Shown here piece after piece: positions 1-4,061 of a stretch of 8,848 nt of DNA (its first letter is position 1; each line of letters opens with the position of its first letter). The DNA comes from Gammaproteobacteria bacterium (lineage in GTDB: Bacteria; Pseudomonadota; Gammaproteobacteria; Chromatiales; Chromatiaceae). Made by a program: the position numbers and the translations under genes. Under the pieces are notes generated by a model, which worked only from the letters and a program-made list of their open reading frames with translations, had not been told where the DNA came from and did no database searches. The DNA is taken from contig DAOUQU010000056.1 of NCBI GenBank assembly GCA_030625445.1, positions 1 to 8,848 on the forward strand, written 5' to 3'.

Positions 1-9
1 ATGACGCAT
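1..9 (-). CDS. Start of a truncated gene at the window edge
   Basis: Only the first three codons (Met-Arg-His) lie in the window, so the product cannot be named. The call rests on an ATG at 9-7 preceded by a perfect AAGGAG ribosome binding site at 16-21 with a 6-nt gap, and on a plausible promoter and leader further upstream on the same strand. A chance match is possible because almost none of the reading frame is visible. Confidence 0.4.
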
Positions 10-67
10 AGATTGCTCCTTATGGATAAAAATGCCTCCTGCCGTATGCAGTGAAGCAAGGAGTAGA

Positions 68-127
68 ATTCGCCAACAAGCGAATCCACAAGAGCGGAAA
101 TTTTAAAGCCTTTTCACAAAAAAGCAA
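68..127 (-). promoter_or_regulatory. Candidate promoter and leader hairpin for the edge gene
   Basis: On the minus strand a TTGCTT element (122-127) and a TAAAAT -10 element (100-105) are separated by 16 bp. Between this and the AAGGAG site is a 6-bp hairpin (ATTCGC/GCGAAT, 68-85) with a 6-nt loop, in the presumed untranslated leader. The -10 is good and the -35 is weak. The role of the hairpin is unknown. Confidence 0.35.
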
Positions 128-204
128 GTAAAAACAGCCCGATCGCAAAGAAAAGAGATAAGTAACCACTCAATAACCCAGTGCAAACAACAAAACAGCA
201 ATCC

Positions 205-277
205 GTAGGGTGTAATAAGCGATAGCGCATTTACACCATGCCATGCGGCGCAATGCCCGTTGGTTATTGCGCCCTAC
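205..277. repeat. Inverted pair of REP-like palindromes with GTAG heads
   Basis: The first unit (205-237) starts with GTAG and folds through GGTGTAA/TTACACC. The second unit (247-277) is inverted: it folds through a perfect 8-bp stem GGCGCAAT/ATTGCGCC and ends in CTAC, which is GTAG on the other strand. The two units share the pattern GTAGGG-YG-YAATAA, so they are copies of one family facing each other. A GTAG head followed by an imperfect palindrome is the hallmark of REP sequences mobilised by REP-associated tyrosine transposases (RAYTs). No transposase is encoded here, so these would be non-autonomous copies. Confidence 0.7.
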
Positions 278-281
278 AGTC

Positions 282-348
282 GTAGGCCGGATGAGCGTAG
301 GCGAAATCCGGCAACACAAAGCCGGATGACGGCGCTGGAAGATCCTAC
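282..348. repeat. Second pair of REP-like palindromes, one degenerate
   Basis: The unit at 282-312 starts with GTAG and folds through the 7-bp stem GCCGGAT/ATCCGGC. The following stretch (321-348) begins with GCCGGAT and ends in GATCCTAC, so it looks like an inverted copy whose distal stem has lost bases. The stem differs from that of the pair at 205-277 and is close in look to enterobacterial REP sequences. Together the two pairs form a BIME-like cluster downstream of the hydrolase gene. Such clusters often act as mRNA-stabilising or terminator-like structures. Confidence 0.6.
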
Positions 349-393
349 ATTTTATCAAAGATCAGTGAAAGCGTCTTATCCAGCCTACGTTGC

Positions 394-472
394 TTCGTGT
401 ACTTCGTGGTGACTGATTAAGTGCATTAGAGCTTCTTGCAAAACTCGGTCTATTCCGTGTGTTCCGTGGTAA
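394..472. repeat. Two direct copies of a TTCGTGT/TTCCGTGT repeat
   Basis: Positions 394-410 and 453-470 carry the related patterns TTCGTG-N4-TTCGTGGT and TTCCGTG-N3-TCCGTGGT, both ending in GTGGT. The same family recurs at 3312-3412, 6495-6639 and 6842-6870, where it forms inverted ends of short elements. Here both copies point the same way, so this may be the remnant of two insertions. Nothing else was recognised between 349 and 499. Confidence 0.5.
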
Positions 473-499
473 TAAAGAAATAACAGAGGAAGTGACGGA

Positions 500-1465
500 T
501 TAGAACGCATCCTCTTCAACTTCGATGTACGCCAGGCTGACAAACTTGCCGATACCATGATCAAAGCCCTGCCAATCCTTCCATTGATCAAGCTGCTTGA
601 CGACGATGGGTTTGATTTCATAATCGGTGAGATCATTTTCGTACTCTTTTTTCACGACTTCGAAAATTGTCGATACCAGCAGCAGGAAATTTTCAGCAAC
701 CTCTTTGCCGCCAGTGTGCCCATGACCGGGAACGTAGTGTTTGCTGTTGATCTCGATCGCCTTTGTCAGGGCTGCCTTCAACCCCTTAAAGCTTCCACCA
801 TCGATGCGGCCGAGACGTGCATTCATGGCATTGTCACCGAGGAACAGGACATCCTCTTCAACCACGTGCACCATGATGTCACTGGTGGTATGTGCCCTGG
901 CCGTGTGATGGATGGCAAAGGTTTTTCCGCCGATGCTGATGCTGTCACCATCATTAATAGGAATATCAGCTGCAACCACAGTGGTTCCACGGATTGCCCC
1001 TTCGGTCAGACGCAGCATCACATCGATCCAGGCCTCTCCTTCGCCCGCCTCCACACCACTAATCAGGTTTGGATGCGCATAGAGTTTCGCATCCGGCCAG
1101 GCTTCCCTGATCGCCTGGTTCCCCAGCCAGTGATCGCCATGAATATGTGACGAGAATGTCGCAACCACAGGCTGGTCTGTCAGCGCCCTGATTTTTTCAA
1201 TTACCATCTCGCCTGTCTGAACGCTGCTGCCCGCATCAATAACCACAACCCCGGCATCGGTCAGCACAAATGCGGGATTATTCATAAATCCCTGATTTTC
1301 CACACCGGGGTCAGCGACCGGGCCATGGATGACATAGACTGCATCAGTGATTTTGTCAGCCTGGTACTCTGCGGCCAGCGGCGGCCCCTTTTTTGAAACC
1401 TCCGCCGAGAGAGATAACGGCAAGATCGTGAGAACAGAGAAGATGACAACGAGTTGTTTCAACAT
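500..1465 (-). CDS. Periplasmic metallo-beta-lactamase-fold zinc hydrolase
   Basis: This 321-residue protein carries a Sec signal peptide (basic MLKQ, hydrophobic core to about residue 19, likely cleavage after Ala21), so it should act in the periplasm. The metal site of the metallo-beta-lactamase fold is complete: HIHGDH at 107-112, His192, Asp211 in FLGDN and His248 in PGHGH. These would bind two metal ions. The pattern and overall length resemble the SoxH/quinoprotein-relay-system zinc metallohydrolase group, whose substrates are poorly known. It lacks the active-site cysteine of class B1 lactamases, so antibiotic hydrolysis is not implied. An AGGTGAA ribosome binding site at 1471-1477 supports the start. 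It is divergent from the FNR-like regulator, which could control it. The fold is certain; the substrate is not. Confidence 0.88.
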   Translation of the reverse strand: MLKQLVVIFSVLTILPLSLSAEVSKKGPPLAAEYQADKITDAVYVIHGPVADPGVENQGFMNNPAFVLTDAGVVVIDAGSSVQTGEMVIEKIRALTDQPVVATFSSHIHGDHWLGNQAIREAWPDAKLYAHPNLISGVEAGEGEAWIDVMLRLTEGAIRGTTVVAADIPINDGDSISIGGKTFAIHHTARAHTTSDIMVHVVEEDVLFLGDNAMNARLGRIDGGSFKGLKAALTKAIEINSKHYVPGHGHTGGKEVAENFLLLVSTIFEVVKKEYENDLTDYEIKPIVVKQLDQWKDWQGFDHGIGKFVSLAYIEVEEDAF

Positions 1466-1618
1466 AGGATTTCACCTGGTAATAGTAGTAATGTTGCACT
1501 ATGAAAGGATAGTACAACCTCAAGAAGATGCCGCAATCATGGAATACCCCTATAGCCGCACATAGATTCGCCTATTCCCATGAGCATCATAATGGTTCAT
1601 ATTTATTATCTGCATATT

Positions 1619-1649
1619 TTGCATTTACTTAAGTATGTGCTAATATAAT
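1619..1649 (+). promoter_or_regulatory. Candidate promoter of the FNR-like regulator
   Basis: A perfect TATAAT lies at 1644-1649, and a weak TTGCAT (1619-1624) stands 19 bp upstream. A start of transcription near 1656 would give a leader of about 54 nt and would put the FNR box at roughly +7 to +20. A 10-bp palindrome, TACTTAAGTA (1626-1635), lies between the two elements. The region is very AT-rich, so other -10-like matches exist. Confidence 0.4.
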
Positions 1650-1662
1650 AAAATTGTGTGAC

Positions 1663-1676
1663 TTGATAAAAATCAA
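1663..1676. promoter_or_regulatory. Perfect FNR box (TTGAT-N4-ATCAA)
   Basis: The sequence TTGATAAAAATCAA matches the FNR/ANR consensus at all ten fixed bases. It lies 33 bp before the start codon of a regulator whose recognition helix carries the FNR-type residues, so autoregulation is the simplest reading. If the TATAAT at 1644-1649 is the promoter, a box just downstream of the start site would repress. The site also lies in the spacer shared with the divergent hydrolase gene. Confidence 0.8.
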
Positions 1677-1709
1677 GCCTCCTCATCTGTATACCAACCG
1701 GGAAATACC

Positions 1710-2423
1710 ATGACAGACGCTGAATGCAACAAAGAGTTTCTGGCTTTCGAAGAGTGCAACTTGTGTCCCACACGTGAAATCGCGCTGTTTGCCGATGTCA
1801 AACCGGAAGACCTTCTGCAGATGCACTCACCCATCCAGTACGAAGTGATCGAAAAAGGCAGCAAGCTGTATGAGATCGACGAGAAGGCTGACTATATCTA
1901 CACCCTGCACGATGGCGTTGTGAAACTGGTGCAATATTTACCGACCGGCGAACAGCGCATCGTCAGGCTTATGAGAAAAGGCGATCTAGCCGGGATAGAG
2001 GCAGTCACCGCAGCTGAATACCAGCATGACGCCATCGCGATGACAAAAGTCAGTGTGTGCAAAATTCCCGCAGATATCGTACTTGACCTCTCTCAAAAGA
2101 GTCCTGAACTCCACGCAAATCTGTTGAAAAAATGGCAGCATGCTCTGACGACTTCCGACACATGGTTGACCAGACTCTCGACCGGGCCATCCCGCTATCG
2201 CGTTGTACGACTGTTGATCTGGCTCTCGGAAAACTGTCCCCATGAAGAGTTTTATATGCCGGGCAGGGAAGATATTGGAAACATGCTCTCTCTGACTACT
2301 GAAACTGTCAGCCGTACCATTGCAGGACTGCGCCGCGATGGTGATATTGAATTGCTTGGTTCAGACCGCGCCAGGAGTGATATCGCCAAGCTTAAAAAGA
2401 TCGTCAAGGAGCCTGCTGCATGA
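1710..2423 (+). CDS. Crp/FNR-family regulator, FNR-like, with unusual N-terminal cysteines
   Basis: This 237-residue protein has the Crp/FNR layout: a cysteine-containing N-terminus, a cyclic-nucleotide-binding-like beta-barrel (about 27-120), a dimer helix (about 128-158) and a winged helix-turn-helix (about 165-235). The recognition helix reads ETVSR at 198-202. Glu198, Ser201 and Arg202 correspond to the FNR residues that read TTGAT, and a perfect TTGAT-N4-ATCAA box lies just upstream. Cysteines occur at 6, 16, 19, 117 and 176. Cys117 (in SVCKIP) matches the internal cluster ligand Cys122 of E. coli FNR, but the N-terminal spacing is C-x9-C-x2-C instead of C-x2-C-x5-C. A 4Fe-4S oxygen or redox sensor is therefore plausible but unproven. 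The ribosome binding site is modest (GGGAA). The stop codon overlaps the next gene by ATGA. Confidence 0.9.
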   Translation: MTDAECNKEFLAFEECNLCPTREIALFADVKPEDLLQMHSPIQYEVIEKGSKLYEIDEKADYIYTLHDGVVKLVQYLPTGEQRIVRLMRKGDLAGIEAVTAAEYQHDAIAMTKVSVCKIPADIVLDLSQKSPELHANLLKKWQHALTTSDTWLTRLSTGPSRYRVVRLLIWLSENCPHEEFYMPGREDIGNMLSLTTETVSRTIAGLRRDGDIELLGSDRARSDIAKLKKIVKEPAA

Positions 2424-2656
2424 CGCACTTTCCTGTTGATCCTGATTCAGGCATCCAGCAGGAGAGTTTCGCGGTTATTCAAAACCCGCGAAAAAACCGC
2501 AAGCGTTTTCCAGAGGGCTGCGTCACCACGGTTGCCGATGAAGAGGAGGCGCTGTCACGCACCGGGGGAGTGGAGAAATTAGGAGCGGCCGTGGTCTATG
2601 GCCCATCTGTCTCGTCAGAAGGATTACGCATCTATTATCTGGTGCGCTGGCTATAA
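2420..2656 (+). CDS. Small uncharacterised protein coupled to the FNR-like regulator
   Basis: This 78-residue protein belongs to no family I can name. Its start codon overlaps the regulator's stop as ATGA, and an AGGAG site (2407-2411) lies 8 nt upstream inside the regulator, so the pair is almost certainly translationally coupled. It is soluble, with no signal peptide or membrane segment. It has a basic patch (NPRKNRKR, about 22-29), an acidic stretch (DEEE, about 40-43) and a C-terminus rich in aromatic and hydrophobic residues (YYLVRWL). There is one cysteine (Cys34). Its position suggests a partner or modulator of the regulator, but that is inference only. Confidence 0.7.
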   Translation: MTHFPVDPDSGIQQESFAVIQNPRKNRKRFPEGCVTTVADEEEALSRTGGVEKLGAAVVYGPSVSSEGLRIYYLVRWL

Positions 2657-2663
2657 AAGACGT

Positions 2664-2741
2664 GAGTACTGAGTCGTGAAGACTGAGTACTCGCTACTAT
2701 CTTTTACTCAGTCCTCGCTACTCAGTACTCGCTACTATCTT
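2664..2741. repeat. ACTGAGTAC-type palindromic repeat between convergent genes
   Basis: Two 26-bp arms (2664-2689 and 2705-2730) are inverted repeats with three mismatches and a 15-bp loop. An 18-bp exact direct repeat (2686-2703 and 2724-2741, beginning AGTACTCGCTACT) is overlaid on it. The element fills almost the whole gap between the small plus-strand gene and the minus-strand lipoprotein gene. Its RNA could form a long hairpin in either direction, so it may serve as a bidirectional terminator, although only short T runs flank it. Confidence 0.7.
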
Positions 2742-2746
2742 CGCTA

Positions 2747-3136
2747 CTAGTTTTTCCTACGAACGTAGATCGCCTGGGCGTTCACTGTCTTGGTATGAGC
2801 CGGGACAGGGATATAACGGCCGTTGCGGTAGACATCAACGGTTTCTGATGCCCCCTTACCGGTATAGCCAAGAATCAGCACACCATTGGCGCCCATGCTG
2901 GCAGCCTGAAGACGGGCCTGATGAACCAGGTAATCTTCGATTTCCTGTGCTGTCATTTTAGGTTTACTGGTAGCTGTAACATTCCCCTTTACAATATAGT
3001 CACCGGGGGCATTCGTATAGAATTTAACTTGTTCCGGCTTGATGACCTCAGGCTCAGCAGTTTGCTGTGTTGTGCAGCCTGCAACAAGGAGAACCAGCAG
3101 GACAATTGAGAGAAATTTATAAAGTGACACTTTCAT
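2747..3136 (-). CDS. Small predicted lipoprotein
   Basis: The 129-residue product starts with a lipoprotein signal: Lys2 and Lys7, a hydrophobic stretch, then the lipobox LVAGC with the acylated cysteine at 21. Thr22 after the cysteine does not suggest retention in the inner membrane, so the outer membrane is likely. The mature part has a GDY-VKGNV-A strand, a helix (about 63-80) and the phrase MGANGVLIL (about 81-89). This beta-alpha-beta pattern with a GAN-V motif recalls the RcsF/YbjQ-like small envelope proteins, but the match is only by appearance. An AGGAG site at 3143-3147, 6 nt from the ATG, supports the start. The gene begins 41 nt downstream of tRNA-Pro with no clear terminator between, so it may be co-transcribed with it. 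Confidence 0.85.
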   Translation of the reverse strand: MKVSLYKFLSIVLLVLLVAGCTTQQTAEPEVIKPEQVKFYTNAPGDYIVKGNVTATSKPKMTAQEIEDYLVHQARLQAASMGANGVLILGYTGKGASETVDVYRNGRYIPVPAHTKTVNAQAIYVRRKN

Positions 3137-3177
3137 TGAAGGCTCCTGATCTGGTAATTATTAAGTACTGTTTTAAT

Positions 3178-3254
3178 TGGTCGGGGTGAGAAGATTCGAA
3201 CTTCCGACCACCGCAACCCCATTGCGGTGCGCTACCAGGCTGCGCTACACCCCG
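3178..3254 (-). tRNA. tRNA-Pro (anticodon GGG)
   Basis: A complete 77-nt cloverleaf can be drawn. The 7-bp acceptor stem is CGGGGTG/CACCCCG, the discriminator is A73 and the CCA end is encoded (3178-3180). The D arm GCGCAGCCTGGTAGCGC is that of proline tRNAs. The anticodon stem CCGCA/TGCGG encloses the loop ATGGGGT, giving anticodon GGG, which reads CCC and CCU. The T-loop TTCGAAT is canonical. The layout is the same as E. coli proL. Confidence 0.97.
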
Positions 3255-3264
3255 AAAATAGAGA

Positions 3265-3297
3265 CGGCATCCTACGTTGAGGATGCCGAAGTGTCAA
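3265..3297 (-). promoter_or_regulatory. Promoter of tRNA-Pro overlapped by an inverted repeat
   Basis: On the minus strand a perfect TTGACA (3292-3297) is followed after 17 bp by TAGGAT (3269-3274) and a GC-rich discriminator (GCCG). That combination is typical of stringently controlled stable-RNA promoters. The tRNA begins about 14 bp past the -10 element. An 8-bp inverted repeat CGGCATCC/GGATGCCG (3265-3272 and 3281-3288) overlaps the spacer and the -10 element. It could be an operator, or it could be chance. Confidence 0.75.
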
Positions 3298-3311
3298 TAA
3301 CAACTTTTTTC

Positions 3312-3412
3312 ACCACGGAACACACGGAAAAAGAATCTATAAGAATTAGAGCAGATCTGTGAATACCGATCACTCTGACCTTCCGGCTTTCTTTTTCCGT
3401 ATGTTCCGTGGT
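3312..3412. repeat. MITE-like element with 22-bp inverted ends
   Basis: The left end (3312-3333, starting ACCACGGAACACACGG) and right end (3391-3412) are inverted repeats of 22 bp with a single mismatch. They enclose about 57 bp with no coding capacity. The element begins 9 bp after the stop codon of the MerR gene and lies before the tRNA promoter. Related ends occur at 6495-6639. The transcript would form a long hairpin, which may end or stabilise the ihfA-merR message. Transposition is inferred from the structure only; I see no clear target duplication. Confidence 0.7.
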
Positions 3413-3421
3413 TGCCGTTCT

Positions 3422-3781
3422 CTACCGCTTGAGAATCTGCTGGATCTCTTCCAACTCGACACGCAACTGGTGAATCAGCTGCAGACTCTCATGGTGATCC
3501 TGTTTCGCCGCGTCTCCCGACAATTGCTGTCTGGCACCACCGATGGTGAAACCCTGCTCATACAGCAGGCTGCGGATCTGGCGAATCATCATCACATCAT
3601 GGCGTTGATAGTAACGGCGATTGCCCCGGCGTTTGACCGGCTTGAGCTGCGGAAACTCCTGCTCCCAGTAGCGCAGCACATGGGGTTTAACCACGCACAA
3701 TTCGCTCACTTCACCAATCGTAAAATAACGTTTTCCCGGAATGGGAGGTAGTTCAATTTGTACTTCACTCGCGTCCAGCAT
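3422..3781 (-). CDS. MerR-family transcriptional regulator next to ihfA
   Basis: This is the short MerR-family protein commonly found directly after ihfA in Gammaproteobacteria; its ligand and targets are not established. The winged helix-turn-helix is clear: YFTIGEVSEL begins about residue 19 from the chosen start, followed by PHVLRYWEQEF and the wing NRRYYQRHDV. The C-terminal part is a predicted dimer helix (HESLQLIHQLRVELEEIQQIL). There is no long effector domain and no metal-binding cysteine pair, so it is not a classical metal sensor. I chose the ATG at 3781 (119 residues), with GAGGG 9 nt upstream. An in-frame TTG at 3790 would add three residues but has no spaced ribosome binding site. 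The gene overlaps ihfA by 17 nt. Confidence 0.93.
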   Translation of the reverse strand: MLDASEVQIELPPIPGKRYFTIGEVSELCVVKPHVLRYWEQEFPQLKPVKRRGNRRYYQRHDVMMIRQIRSLLYEQGFTIGGARQQLSGDAAKQDHHESLQLIHQLRVELEEIQQILKR

Positions 3782-4061
3782 AGCCTTCAACCCTCGCTTT
3801 TAGTTTTTGTCCAGGCCGGAAAGTGACAACCCGTCTTGGTGAAATGGGTATCTCCTCTCCAGTCTTCGGATTACGTCCGGGGCGCTGCTTTTTTTCGCGC
3901 AGATCAAAATTGCCGTAGCCTGACAGCTTGACCTGCTGCCCCTGCTCCAGCGAGCGTTTGATCTCCTCGTAGAAAAGTTCGACCAGCTCTTTGGCTTCGC
4001 GTTTATTAAGACCTACTTCATCGAATAGAGACTCTGCCAAATTAGCTTTGGTTAACGTCAT
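3765..4061 (-). CDS. ihfA: Integration host factor subunit alpha
   Basis: IHF-alpha pairs with IHF-beta to bind specific DNA sites and bend them sharply, helping recombination, transcription and replication. The 98-residue sequence is near the usual 99 and closely follows the enteric protein, including KREAKELVELF, VKLSGYGNFDLR and the beta-arm RPGRNPKTGEEIPI (60-73). Pro65 at the arm tip is the residue that intercalates between base pairs. The ATG follows the pheT stop directly (TAA-ATG), with GGGAG 6 nt upstream inside pheT, so translation is probably coupled. It overlaps the MerR gene at its 3' end, forming a pheT-ihfA-merR unit. Confidence 0.98.
   Translation of the reverse strand: MTLTKANLAESLFDEVGLNKREAKELVELFYEEIKRSLEQGQQVKLSGYGNFDLREKKQRPGRNPKTGEEIPISPRRVVTFRPGQKLKARVEGYAGRE

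Noticed and set aside
557..1150. Long plus-strand open frame opposite the hydrolase gene
   Set aside because: It is antisense to a clear gene with a signal peptide and a complete metal-binding motif set. Its own translation shows no recognisable domain.
3178..3254. tRNA-Pro as an integration site for a genomic island
   Set aside because: No integrase and no repeated copy of the tRNA 3' end are seen in the window.
3359..3751. Plus-strand open frame opposite the MerR gene
   Set aside because: It begins inside the MITE-like element and is antisense to a well-supported regulator.
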